Positions 28,167-36,240 of a stretch of 64,000 bases of DNA are shown piece after piece (the first letter of the stretch is position 1; every line of letters starts with the position of its first letter). The notes below the pieces were generated by a model. The model made no database searches. It worked only from the letters and a program-made list of their open reading frames with translations, and was not told the DNA's origin. A program made the position numbers and the translations under genes. Source of the DNA: Flagellimonas sp. 389 (GTDB lineage Bacteria > Bacteroidota > Bacteroidia > Flavobacteriales > Flavobacteriaceae); assembly GCF_018449435.1 (NCBI RefSeq), contig NZ_JAHCMU010000003.1, positions 186,001 to 250,000 on the forward strand, read 5' to 3'.

Positions 28167-28688
28167 ATGGAGATTACGTTGGAACCTGTAACCGCTACAA
28201 CGATGAGCGATTATATTGCTGTAGGGACAAAATCGTACAAAGAACATTACCTTCATTTATGGGAAAGTGAAAACCCAACCCCATATATCGAAAAAAGTTT
28301 CACCAAAGACGTAGTCAAAACTGAATTGGCGAATGCGAATATGGTCCACTTTTTAGTGAAAGCTGAACATACAACTATAGGAATTGTTAAGCTTGTGATA
28401 GATTGCCCATTAGATGAACTTCCAGCAAACGATTTGGTATTGATTGAAAAAATCTACTTGCTACGAGAATTTTCTGGTAAAGGAAACGGAAAAAAAGCAT
28501 TGCAATTAATTGAAGCTTATGCAAAAGGGCTCAGGAAAAAGATGATATGGTTGGACACCATGAAAAAAGCAAACGCCATCAACTTTTATATAAAGAATGG
28601 TTTTCAGATAAAAAGGGAAAGTGAACTTACACTTAAAGGGGTAAAACCGTCAGAAAAAGCGATATGGATTTTAACCAAATCCATTTAA
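28167..28688 (+). CDS. GNAT-family N-acetyltransferase
   Basis: 173 residues with the GNAT core: EKIYLLREFSGKGNGKKALQLIEAYA contains the acetyl-CoA-binding R/QxxGxG/A region (about 92-110), followed by MIWLDTMKKANAINFYIKNGFQI, the usual beta5-alpha4 bulge. The acceptor cannot be deduced. It is 39 bases downstream of the thioredoxin-family gene and convergent with the bacillithiol-transferase-like gene, 1 base away. Confidence 0.88.
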   Translation: MEITLEPVTATTMSDYIAVGTKSYKEHYLHLWESENPTPYIEKSFTKDVVKTELANANMVHFLVKAEHTTIGIVKLVIDCPLDELPANDLVLIEKIYLLREFSGKGNGKKALQLIEAYAKGLRKKMIWLDTMKKANAINFYIKNGFQIKRESELTLKGVKPSEKAIWILTKSI

Positions 28689-28689
28689 A

Positions 28690-29232
28690 TTACCAGCCTT
28701 CTCTTTCGATTAAATTTTTAATATGTGCAAAATGGTGGCTACCATGCCAAGCATAGCGACCCACATTTTCCAATAAGGTTGTTTCCTCATCCCCCACCGG
28801 ATGTATAAATTTTCGCTGAAGTTGCTCACTGGAAAGCCCTTTTAGCAGGTAAACCAATTTGGCATGGACAGCTTTAAGATGGTCCAGTGACATTTGAATG
28901 GGTGCAGTCTTTGCATCGAATAATTTGGACCACTCTTTCTCAAAATAAGGTTTTATAACGGGTGTATCTTCCGTTAGAGCCCATTTAAATCGTATGTAAC
29001 TGTGGTGGTGGCTGTCCGAAATATGATGTATCAGCTGCCTAACGGTCCATCCATCAGGCCTATATGGAGTCTCTAATTGTTGAGGGGTAAGCGGAATTAC
29101 CATGTCATGCAATCGCTTGGGCAAATTTTCCAATATGGCAATCCATTCCTTTAAATGATTTTCAGTAATCTTCTCAGGAACCTCATATGTACCAATGGGA
29201 TATCGTAGTTTTTCCAATATATCATTTTCCAT
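28690..29232 (-). CDS. YfiT/BstA-type DinB-fold thiol transferase
   Basis: A 180-residue cytosolic protein. LRYPIGTYEVPEKIT at the start, RQLIHHISDSHHHSYIRFKWALTED in the middle and YAWHGSHHFAHIKNLIER at the end match YfiT/BstA proteins, with three histidines positioned as the metal triad. Characterised relatives conjugate bacillithiol to electrophiles; which thiol this organism uses is not visible here. Confidence 0.88.
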   Translation of the reverse strand: MENDILEKLRYPIGTYEVPEKITENHLKEWIAILENLPKRLHDMVIPLTPQQLETPYRPDGWTVRQLIHHISDSHHHSYIRFKWALTEDTPVIKPYFEKEWSKLFDAKTAPIQMSLDHLKAVHAKLVYLLKGLSSEQLQRKFIHPVGDEETTLLENVGRYAWHGSHHFAHIKNLIEREGW

Positions 29233-29350
29233 AGGTTAAAAATAACAAACTTTCATGTTTATCGCCCTAGTTACTTAGCTTGTGCCCTTCAAAGCTCAAA
29301 ACTTTAATACACTTTTAACGAGAACTAAAACATTAAGAAAAACAATCTAC

Positions 29351-29358
29351 TAATTTTG
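29351..29358 (+). promoter_or_regulatory. -7 box TAATTTTG for the peroxiredoxin gene
   Basis: TAATTTTG fits TAnnTTTG, 36 bases before the ATG at 29395. No standard -33 box seen. Confidence 0.45.
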
Positions 29359-29394
29359 TAGGGTAATTTATTATTCAATTTTAACAAAATATAT

Positions 29395-30033
29395 ATGGCT
29401 ACAATTAGATTAGGCGATACAGCTCCCGATTTTACTGCTGAAACTTCACAAGGAGCATTAAATTTTTATGATTACCTAGGTGATGGGTGGGGAATATTGT
29501 TTTCCCATCCTGCAGATTTTACACCAGTTTGCACTACAGAATTGGGAACAGCGGCCAAATTCAAGGATGAGTTTGAAAAGCGCAATGTAAAAATAATGGC
29601 CTTGAGTGTAGATGGTGCGGAATCTCATGCTGAATGGATAAAAGACATCAACGAAACTCAAGATACTATAGTTAATTTTCCGATTATAGCGGACGAAGAT
29701 AGAAAGGTGTCCGATTTGTACGATATGATCCACCCTAACGCGGACGATACGCTAACAGTACGTTCGGTTTTCATCGTCGACCCCGACAAAAAAGTTAAGC
29801 TAATCTTAACCTATCCAGCTTCGACCGGACGTAATTTTTATGAGTTATTGCGCGTAATTGATTCATTACAATTAACTGCGCACCATAAAGTTGCGACACC
29901 GGCAAACTGGGAACATGGAGAAAAAGTGGTTGTAAGTCCATCAATACCAACCCAAGAGGCGAAGGAGATTTTTTCCAAAGGAGTTGAAGAAGTCAAGCCT
30001 TACCTGCGTTTAACACCGGACCCGACAGCGTAG
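29395..30033 (+). CDS. 1-Cys peroxiredoxin (Prx6 type)
   Basis: A 212-residue cytosolic peroxidase. SHPADFTPVCTTELGTAAK holds the peroxidatic cysteine (about residue 45) in the PxxxTxxC motif, with the catalytic arginine in TVRSVFIVDPDKKV. The long C-terminal part (RNFYELLRVIDSLQL...PTQEAKEIFSKGVEEVKPYLR) is that of the Prx6 subfamily. It should reduce peroxides. It has its own promoter and precedes the cold-shock gene by 86 bases. Confidence 0.93.
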   Translation: MATIRLGDTAPDFTAETSQGALNFYDYLGDGWGILFSHPADFTPVCTTELGTAAKFKDEFEKRNVKIMALSVDGAESHAEWIKDINETQDTIVNFPIIADEDRKVSDLYDMIHPNADDTLTVRSVFIVDPDKKVKLILTYPASTGRNFYELLRVIDSLQLTAHHKVATPANWEHGEKVVVSPSIPTQEAKEIFSKGVEEVKPYLRLTPDPTA

Positions 30034-30083
30034 AAAACTTTTCAAAAAAAAATAAAAAATCCTAGTTTCCAATAAATTAACTG

Positions 30084-30091
30084 TACATTTG
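30084..30091 (+). promoter_or_regulatory. -7 box TACATTTG for the cold-shock gene
   Basis: TACATTTG fits TAnnTTTG, 28 bases before the ATG at 30120. It gives the cold-shock gene its own transcript with a short A/T-rich leader. Confidence 0.5.
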
Positions 30092-30119
30092 CAGCTCAAA
30101 TTAATTTTTAGTTTTTATT

Positions 30120-30314
30120 ATGAGTAAAGGAACAGTAAAATTCTTCAATGATTCAAAAGGCTATGGCTTTATTACTGAAGAAGGTTCAAACACAGATCAC
30201 TTCGTACACGTTTCAGGCTTAATTGACGAAATTAGAGAAGGTGACGCCGTAGAATTCGAACTACAGCAAGGTAAAAAAGGATTGAACGCCGTAAATGTAC
30301 AAGTTATAGATTAA
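30120..30314 (+). CDS. cold-shock domain protein
   Basis: A 64-residue single-stranded nucleic-acid-binding protein acting as an RNA chaperone. It contains both RNP motifs, KGYGFITE (RNP1) and DHFVHVSGL (RNP2-like), within MSKGTVKFFNDS...VQVID. Length and fold are standard for CspA-type proteins. It has its own promoter and terminator. Confidence 0.96.
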   Translation: MSKGTVKFFNDSKGYGFITEEGSNTDHFVHVSGLIDEIREGDAVEFELQQGKKGLNAVNVQVID

Positions 30315-30340
30315 GGTAACAGCACACTTTTTTATAAGAC

Positions 30341-30367
30341 AAACCCAAGCTAATGCTTGGGTTTTTT
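30341..30367 (+). terminator. terminator of the cold-shock gene
   Basis: AAACCCAAGC (30341-30350) pairs perfectly with GCTTGGGTTT (30355-30364) across TAAT and is followed by Ts. Confidence 0.93.
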
Positions 30368-30464
30368 TATTTACTTTTTGTTTAACCTAAACGCAACCTC
30401 TTCACTTTTTTTCATCTAAACATTAAACAAACCAAGCTTTCCCACATTTTAAATAGACAACACT

Positions 30465-30551
30465 ATGGGAACCTTTTTTGCAATTCTATCAGTTTTACTG
30501 GTAGTTAATATAGTATTGCTTTTATTGAGTCTGACTGGTTCTAAGAAGTAA
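30465..30551 (+). CDS. 28-residue single-span membrane protein, TFF-family member 1
   Basis: Begins MGTFFAILSVLL and ends SLTGSKK: one hydrophobic helix (residues 4-23) with a short basic tail. It aligns without gaps with the proteins at 30678 and 46489: identical residues are M1, T3, F4, F5, L8, L11, L12, N15, L18, L19, S22 and S26. The conserved mid-helix Asn and the conserved serines argue that it is a real gene rather than a chance frame. Its start is 151 bases after the cold-shock stop and a hairpin follows it. Function unknown; it may assemble with itself or a partner in the inner membrane. Confidence 0.7.
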   Translation: MGTFFAILSVLLVVNIVLLLLSLTGSKK

Positions 30552-30580
30552 ACTTTTATGATTCTTTCACTTAATGAAAG

Positions 30581-30620
30581 CCCCGAATAATGCTATTGTA
30601 CAATATAGTAGGGTTTTTTT
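30581..30620 (+). terminator. possible terminator after TFF member 1
   Basis: CCCC (30581) can pair with GGG (30611-30613) around an A/T-rich palindrome, TATTGTACAATA, and is followed by seven Ts. A second small hairpin, CTTTCA/TGAAAG (30564-30580), precedes it. The stem is short, so confidence is moderate. Confidence 0.45.
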
Positions 30621-30677
30621 CCGTTCGGTTGTTGTTAGGATAGGACAATTATCTACGAAAAATAATATAGGTTACAG

Positions 30678-30761
30678 ATGGGCACATTTTTTACAGTTTT
30701 ACTTTTATTACTAGCACTTAACCTTTGTCTGTTATTGGTAAGTGTAAATAAGTCAAAATAA
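30678..30761 (+). CDS. 27-residue single-span membrane protein, TFF-family member 2
   Basis: Begins MGTFFTVLLLLLALN and ends SVNKSK: one hydrophobic helix and a short lysine tail. It matches the neighbour 126 bases upstream at 12 fixed positions without gaps, and also the protein at 46489. Its stop codon overlaps the first base pairs of a terminator, which marks it as the end of a transcript. It is shorter than usual gene-caller limits and likely to be missed in annotations. Function unknown. Confidence 0.7.
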   Translation: MGTFFTVLLLLLALNLCLLLVSVNKSK

Positions 30762-30786
30762 AAGCTCCCAAGATTTGAGAGCTTTT
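30760..30786 (+). terminator. terminator after TFF member 2
   Basis: AAAAGCTC (30760-30767) pairs with GAGCTTTT (30779-30786) over an 11-base loop, with a T-rich tail. It overlaps the TAA of the 27-residue gene and may serve the convergent PPIase gene too. Confidence 0.75.
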
Positions 30787-30809
30787 GTTTATTTTGAAGT
30801 TAAATAGTT

Positions 30810-31742
30810 TTATTTAACGTTCATCAATTCAACGTCAAATATCAAAGTCGCATCAGGAGGAATAACTCCACCGGCACCAGCACTACCGTAAGCCAAATGT
30901 GATGGTATTACAAAACGAGCTTTATCACCCACTTTTAATAACGCAATACCTTCATCCCATCCAGAAATTACTTGGCCTACGCCCAACGTAAAATCTATAG
31001 GTTCATTTCTACTGTACGAGGAGTCAAAAACTTGTCCGTTCGTTAAGCTACCTTCGTAGTGTACCGATACCGTTTTACCTTTTTCCGCTTTTGCTCCACT
31101 ACCCTGTTGAATCATTTGATAACGCAGACCAGATTCAGTTGTATCAAAACCAGCTGCTAATTTTTCCATTTCTGTTTCTGCCTGTGCCTTTTGTTCTGCA
31201 ATCCGCTTCTCCCTAGCTCCTTCAAAAGTTCTAAATGCTTCAATGGCATTCCAACTTTCTGCTTCAGACCCTACTCTTACAATTTCAAGTGTTTCAAGAA
31301 CATCGTTTTGGGCAATGGCATCAACAACTTCTTGTCCATGTTCCACAAAACCAAAGACGGTATGTTTGTTATCTAACCAAGGCGTAGCAACATGCGTTAT
31401 AAAAAACTGACTGCCATTGGTTCCAGGACCTGCATTGGCCATGGATAGTACTCCCGGTCCTTCATGCGTAAGTTCTGTGTGAAATTCATCATCGAACTTA
31501 TATCCAGGATCACCAGTTCCCGTTCCTTGAGGACATCCTCCTTGAATCATAAAATCCTGTATGACACGGTGAAACTTAAGTCCATCATAGTAGGGCTTCC
31601 CTTGTGGTTTGCTACCATTTTCCATATTGCCCTCTGCCAAGGCTACAAAGTTGCCTACCGTACCAGGGGTTTTATCATGGGTCAATTTTACTAAAATCTC
31701 CCCTTTTGTAGTATTAAATTTTGCGTAAATTCCGTCTTGCAT
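30810..31742 (-). CDS. bifunctional peptidyl-prolyl isomerase: cyclophilin fused to FKBP
   Basis: 310 residues with no signal peptide. The N-terminal cyclophilin (about 1-160) has KFHRVIQDFMIQGGCPQGTG, GPGVLSMANAGPGTNGSQFFIT and TPWLDNKHTVFGFV with the catalytic Arg, Phe and Gln. After a charged helical linker (about 165-205) comes an FKBP domain (about 205-310) with VHYEGSLTNGQVFDSS, FTLGVGQVISGWDEGIALL and IPSHLAYGSAGAGGVIPPDATLIFDVEL. Both catalytic cores look intact. It should accelerate proline isomerisation in cytosolic protein folding; it runs as a single gene. Confidence 0.94.
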   Translation of the reverse strand: MQDGIYAKFNTTKGEILVKLTHDKTPGTVGNFVALAEGNMENGSKPQGKPYYDGLKFHRVIQDFMIQGGCPQGTGTGDPGYKFDDEFHTELTHEGPGVLSMANAGPGTNGSQFFITHVATPWLDNKHTVFGFVEHGQEVVDAIAQNDVLETLEIVRVGSEAESWNAIEAFRTFEGAREKRIAEQKAQAETEMEKLAAGFDTTESGLRYQMIQQGSGAKAEKGKTVSVHYEGSLTNGQVFDSSYSRNEPIDFTLGVGQVISGWDEGIALLKVGDKARFVIPSHLAYGSAGAGGVIPPDATLIFDVELMNVK

Positions 31743-31783
31743 CTCTTTTCTATTATAGTATTAACCTGAAATTTTAAAGAATG

Positions 31784-31791
31784 CAAAGGTA
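31784..31791 (-). promoter_or_regulatory. -7 box TACCTTTG for the PPIase gene
   Basis: On the minus strand TACCTTTG matches TAnnTTTG, 41 bases before the ATG at 31742. The nearest TTTG upstream is 26 bases away, beyond the usual range. Confidence 0.45.
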
Positions 31792-31886
31792 GCGGTTTTA
31801 TTGATTGTCCACAGGATCAAAAAAGACATCAATTTGAAATCTAGAAAAATAGAAAATATTTAAGATTTATTGTTTAGTAGCTCTTT

Positions 31887-33284
31887 TTAGCCCTTTATCT
31901 TTTTAGAAGTAATTGTTCCATATTTATCAAAAAGATACACCAAACTTGCCATGGTAGCAGCACCTAGCTCCAGTTCACGCTTATTTACATGCTCGAAAGT
32001 ATCATTTTCCGCATGGTGATGATCAAAATAACGTTGGGAATCTGGTCTCAACCCAGCAAGTACTAAATCGTCAGTTTTTAAAGGTCCGATATCAGCTCCA
32101 CTACCACCTTTCACGAACATATGTATCAAATACGGCTCAAATAGTTTTTCCCAGCCGAGTACCTGATCAAAATTTTCATTGGTGCAATCAAAGGAAAAAC
32201 CTCTTGGTGTAAATCCTCCAGCATCACTTTCCAAAGCAAAGACATGGTTCTCTTTTTTACTTTTGGCAACTTCGGCATATTTATTCCCCCCTCGCAAACC
32301 ATTTTCCTCGTTCATAAATAAAACAACGCGTAACGTTCTTTTGGGTTTGTAGCCATTGGCCTTTATTAATCGTAAGACATCCATACTCTGGACCACACCT
32401 GCGCCATCATCATGGGAACCATCACCTAAATCCCAAGAATCCAGATGTCCGCCAACTATCATAATTTCATTGGGGTACGTAGATCCTTTAATTTCCCCAA
32501 TGACATTGTATGATTGAACATCATCAAACTGTTTACAATTTTGTTTGAAATAAAACTTAATATCAGGGTTCAACGTAAGGGTAGTACTCAACAATTCTGC
32601 ACCTTTTGTACTGATTGCCGCAGCTGGAATTCTTTTAGAAACAGGAGTATCTCCATAACTCATAGAGCCTGTATGTGGATAATCATCCAAACGCAAGTTC
32701 ACGGAACGTACGATTACCCCAGCAGCACCATACTTGCCCGCTTCGGCTGCTCCGGAATAACGTTGGTCCACACAACCGGAATAAGATGAAAACGTGCTTA
32801 TTTTGGTTGGGTCCATAGGACGATTGTAAAAAACGATTTTACCTGCTATTTTATCCTTTCCCAATTTTTCCAAATCCTCTATCCCCTGTACCTCAACAAT
32901 ATTGGCCTTTAAGCCTCCATCTGGTGTAGCCACTGAACCGCCAAGTGCACAAATAGGCACATTAGTGGTAAGTCCGGGTTTTGTCTCTATATATGCAAAT
33001 TCCGGAGTTCCCCTAACCCATTTTGGTACCATTACAGGTTGCAGCCATACTCTATCCAATCCAATGGAATCCAATTGTTTTTTTGTGTAATCAATTGCTT
33101 GTTGAGCCTGTATAGATCCAGATAGACGGCCACCAATCTGATTGGAAAGGTGGTTCAGCCAATCATAAGCTTTTCCATTGGTCAGGGCCTTATCATATAT
33201 TGCCCTGAGTTGTTTTTCATCATCTGACTGTGAAAAAAATGGGGTGCTGACCAAAAAAATGGCCATTAGTACGATTGTTCTCAT
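31887..33284 (-). CDS. secreted M28 family metallopeptidase with PA domain
   Basis: 465 residues with a signal peptide (1-18, MRTIVLMAIFLVSTPFFS). A protease-associated insert spans about 115-230, with GKIVFYNRPMD and YGAAGVIVRSVNL. The catalytic domain carries the two-zinc motifs IVGGHLDSWDLGDGSHDDGAG, FMNEENGLRGG, ALESDAGGF and a late FDHHHAENDTF. It is probably an aminopeptidase or dipeptidase of the periplasm. Its ATG shares one base with the TAA of the PPK2 gene (TAATG), indicating translational coupling. Confidence 0.93.
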   Translation of the reverse strand: MRTIVLMAIFLVSTPFFSQSDDEKQLRAIYDKALTNGKAYDWLNHLSNQIGGRLSGSIQAQQAIDYTKKQLDSIGLDRVWLQPVMVPKWVRGTPEFAYIETKPGLTTNVPICALGGSVATPDGGLKANIVEVQGIEDLEKLGKDKIAGKIVFYNRPMDPTKISTFSSYSGCVDQRYSGAAEAGKYGAAGVIVRSVNLRLDDYPHTGSMSYGDTPVSKRIPAAAISTKGAELLSTTLTLNPDIKFYFKQNCKQFDDVQSYNVIGEIKGSTYPNEIMIVGGHLDSWDLGDGSHDDGAGVVQSMDVLRLIKANGYKPKRTLRVVLFMNEENGLRGGNKYAEVAKSKKENHVFALESDAGGFTPRGFSFDCTNENFDQVLGWEKLFEPYLIHMFVKGGSGADIGPLKTDDLVLAGLRPDSQRYFDHHHAENDTFEHVNKRELELGAATMASLVYLFDKYGTITSKKIKG

Positions 33285-34165
33285 TAGGATTCTTTTTCCA
33301 ATTCTTGCTTAAAGCTTTCTAAATTAACTCTTATTTTCTCTTCTAACTCAGGTTCTTTGACATCTTTATACTTTTTTAACTCTTTCAATAAGATAGAAGC
33401 AACGATGACCCGCGCTGCTTTTTTATTGTCAGCAGGAATCACATACCATGGAGCATGGGGTTTTGATGTTTTATTAATGGCTTCTTCATAGCAGTTTTGA
33501 TAGTCATCCCATAACTTTCGCTCTTTAAGGTCACTAGGAGAAAATTTCCAATTCTTTTCTCTTAGCCTTAGTCTACGTAACAAACGTTGCCGTTGTTCTT
33601 CTTTGGAAAGGTGAAGAAAAAATTTAAAGATTATAGTACCGTTTTCGGTGATATGCTTTTCAAAATCGTTGATTTGCCTATACCGGTTTTCCCAAAACGT
33701 TTCATCTATATCGGATACCGATTCAATTCCTGGAATATTTTCTCCTAAAATATACTCGGGATGTACTTTGGTTACCAATACATTTTCATAATGGGTTCTG
33801 TTAAAAATACTGAACTTACCCCGTGCGGGCAATGCAATATAATGGCGCCAGAGATAGTCATGCTTTAGTTCCAATTCAGTAGGCACCTTAAAACTATGAA
33901 CCACTACACCCCGTACATTGAAGTCTTTAAAGACCTCCCGTACCAAACTGTCCTTACCGGAAGTATCCATTCCCTGAAGGCAAATGAGTACACTATACTT
34001 TCCATGGGCGTAGAGCGTATTCTGGAATTCTCCCAAATCCTTTCTGATATCCTTGAGTTCGTCTTTGAGTTTCTCTTCCCCTGTACCAAAATCTTCTAAA
34101 GTGGAGCATTTTGAAAGTGTTATCTCTTTTTTCACCAAGTATTCTCCTGTATCAACTTTTTTCAT
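33284..34165 (-). CDS. ppk2: polyphosphate kinase 2 family protein
   Basis: A 293-residue cytosolic enzyme that moves phosphate between polyphosphate and nucleotides. Walker A is LQGMDTSGKDSLVREV (about 65-80); then FKVPTELELKHDYLWRHYIALPARGKFSIFNRTHYE with the DxxWR-type lid and Walker B-like region; and KFFLHLSKEEQRQRLLRR. It is a one-domain PPK2. AMP, ADP or nucleoside diphosphate preference cannot be fixed from sequence alone. First gene of a two-gene operon with the M28 peptidase. Confidence 0.93.
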   Translation of the reverse strand: MKKVDTGEYLVKKEITLSKCSTLEDFGTGEEKLKDELKDIRKDLGEFQNTLYAHGKYSVLICLQGMDTSGKDSLVREVFKDFNVRGVVVHSFKVPTELELKHDYLWRHYIALPARGKFSIFNRTHYENVLVTKVHPEYILGENIPGIESVSDIDETFWENRYRQINDFEKHITENGTIIFKFFLHLSKEEQRQRLLRRLRLREKNWKFSPSDLKERKLWDDYQNCYEEAINKTSKPHAPWYVIPADNKKAARVIVASILLKELKKYKDVKEPELEEKIRVNLESFKQELEKES

Positions 34166-34343
34166 GGTAATGAATATACTTTTTTTTCACCAATACTCCA
34201 TTCACCGCCTCAAAACAACTATTCACCGATCCTTAATGCAACTCATAGCGATTGATTGTTTTTTAACGATTTTTTTGGCTTTCATATGATTCTTGAACTA
34301 ATTTAGTAGGAATAATAAGACGCAAAGTCCCAAATCTAGCGTT

Positions 34344-35054
34344 ATGAGAACTAAAAAGGTTATTCTTTTCATCATCTTTATTATAGGTGTCATCAGTCTA
34401 CTTCTATTATCTTCTTTTAGCATACGAAATGCATGTGAGTATGCCAATTCCAACTTAGAGTATATAAAAAGTCAGACGCAAAGGGCCATTGTAGCCGATG
34501 ACTTTAACAGGTCTAAATATTATGCTTATAAAGCACTCAACGGAATCGAAAAGACCAAATACAATTTTATAGACTGCGGTTGTGAAGGTACCATTGAAAG
34601 CCTTGATAAAACCCTTGCCCACCTGAAAACCGCTACAAAAGCAATTTCTTTTGAGGAATCTAAAAAGTCATTGCACAATGCATTGAAAAGTACTGAAATT
34701 GGGATGAACGTTCTTAAGAACTATGATCAAGACTTTTCCAGTGTATACGGTAATAATATGTTGGTATTAAACACGAAAGATGCACTGCTCTCCCAAAATG
34801 GCGTTATTGAACCACATATAAAGCCTTCAAGGCAACAAATACATAATTGTTTATTAGGCTTTGAAAATTCTTTGGATAAAGTAGTAAAAGAGGTGAATTG
34901 CAAAGTGGCCTTTGAATTTATTTCAAAAACAAGTGAAGAAGCACGATTGACTCTTTTGAATACGGAGCTATCCGAGCCTAAAAAACAATACTATCAACGC
35001 GTAAAGACCCTTTCTGATGAGGCACTCTCGCGTTTGGGAGATTGCTCTAAATAA
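34344..35054 (+). CDS. hypothetical membrane-anchored helical protein
   Basis: A 236-residue protein with one N-terminal membrane anchor (KVILFIIFIIGVISLLLLSSF, about 5-25), then an all-helical extracytoplasmic part with cysteines in FIDCGCEGTIESLDKTLAHLK and at about 161, 178 and 234. The CGC pair and paired cysteines suggest disulfides. No family recognised. It is convergent with the sigma-54 activator gene, whose stop lies 12 bases away. Confidence 0.65.
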   Translation: MRTKKVILFIIFIIGVISLLLLSSFSIRNACEYANSNLEYIKSQTQRAIVADDFNRSKYYAYKALNGIEKTKYNFIDCGCEGTIESLDKTLAHLKTATKAISFEESKKSLHNALKSTEIGMNVLKNYDQDFSSVYGNNMLVLNTKDALLSQNGVIEPHIKPSRQQIHNCLLGFENSLDKVVKEVNCKVAFEFISKTSEEARLTLLNTELSEPKKQYYQRVKTLSDEALSRLGDCSK

Positions 35055-35066
35055 GAACCTCCTTTG

Positions 35067-36230
35067 CTACTTGCTGGCAAATAGCTTCACATCATCTTCG
35101 GAGACTTCTTTACCTCCAAGAATAATCAATCGTTCTACTACATTACGTAACTCTCGTACGTTTCCTGTCCAATCATATCCTTTTAAAAGCGCAATGGCCT
35201 TTTTTGAAAAACTTTTTTGGGCTGTGCCCTGTTCCGAAGCTATTTTTTCCGAAAAGAAGTCGATCAGCATAGGAATATCTTCTCGCCTATCGTTCAATGC
35301 CGGCACTTTTATTAAAATGACCGCCAAACGATGATACAGGTCTTCCCTAAATTTACCCTCTTCTATTTCTTTCTTTAGATTTTTGTTGGTGGCCGCCAAA
35401 ACACGAACATCTACTTTTATGTCTTTATCCGTACCAACCCTAGAAATCTTATTTTCTTGTAGCGCCCTAAGCACCTTGGCTTGAGCGGATAAACTCATAT
35501 CCCCTATTTCATCCAAAAAAATAGTTCCCTTGTTGGCTGCTTCAAATTTACCGGCCCTATCTTTTACTGCGGATGTAAATGCCCCTTTAACGTGACCAAA
35601 AAGCTCACTTTCTATTAATTCCGATGGGATTGCAGCGCAGTTGACCTCAATAAAAGGCGCTGAGGACCTAGGGCTTTTTTCGTGTAGCCAATGTGCAACA
35701 AGTTCTTTTCCCGTTCCATTGGGGCCAGTAATCAAAACACGGGCATCTGTTGGAGCGACCTTCTCGATCATATCTTTTATAACGCCTATTTCCTGGCTCT
35801 CACCTACCATTTCGTAGTTCTTGGAAACTTTCTTTTTAAGAATCTTGTTTTCCACGACCAATTCTTTGCGGTCAAGTGCATTTCTGACCGTAGTCAACAA
35901 TCGGTTTAAATCTGGGGGTTTAGAAATATAATCAAATGCTCCAAGACGCATTGTATTTACGGCAGTATCCAAGTCACCATGACCCGAAATCATAATAAAC
36001 GGTATCTCTGGCTTAATCTTTTTTGCAGCTTCAAGTACTTCAACACCATCCATCTTTGGCATTTTTATATCACAAAGCACCAAATCAAAATCCTCCTTTT
36101 TTATGGCCTCAATACCTCTTAGGCCATCTTCGGCCTCAAGTACATTATAGGTATCACTTTCTTCACCCAAAATCTTTACCAAAACTCTACGTATGGCAGA
36201 TTCGTCCTCTATTACCAATATTTTTGACAT
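35067..36230 (-). CDS. sigma-54-type response regulator lacking a DNA-binding domain
   Basis: 387 residues: a receiver domain (1-118; acidic DE pair at the start, phospho-acceptor Asp in LVLCDIKMPKMDG, conserved Lys in YISKPP), then an AAA+ sigma-54 interaction domain (about 140-365; Walker A GPNGTGKELVAHWL, GAFTSA loop, Walker B GTIFLDEIGDM, R-finger region). The protein stops at VSEDDVKLFASK, just where a Fis-type helix-turn-helix would begin, so it would have to act without its own operator binding. The loop reads GAFTSA rather than GAFTGA. It is 10 bases downstream of the DUF6268 gene. Confidence 0.92.
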   Translation of the reverse strand: MSKILVIEDESAIRRVLVKILGEESDTYNVLEAEDGLRGIEAIKKEDFDLVLCDIKMPKMDGVEVLEAAKKIKPEIPFIMISGHGDLDTAVNTMRLGAFDYISKPPDLNRLLTTVRNALDRKELVVENKILKKKVSKNYEMVGESQEIGVIKDMIEKVAPTDARVLITGPNGTGKELVAHWLHEKSPRSSAPFIEVNCAAIPSELIESELFGHVKGAFTSAVKDRAGKFEAANKGTIFLDEIGDMSLSAQAKVLRALQENKISRVGTDKDIKVDVRVLAATNKNLKKEIEEGKFREDLYHRLAVILIKVPALNDRREDIPMLIDFFSEKIASEQGTAQKSFSKKAIALLKGYDWTGNVRELRNVVERLIILGGKEVSEDDVKLFASK

Positions 36231-36240
36231 AATGTGTTAT

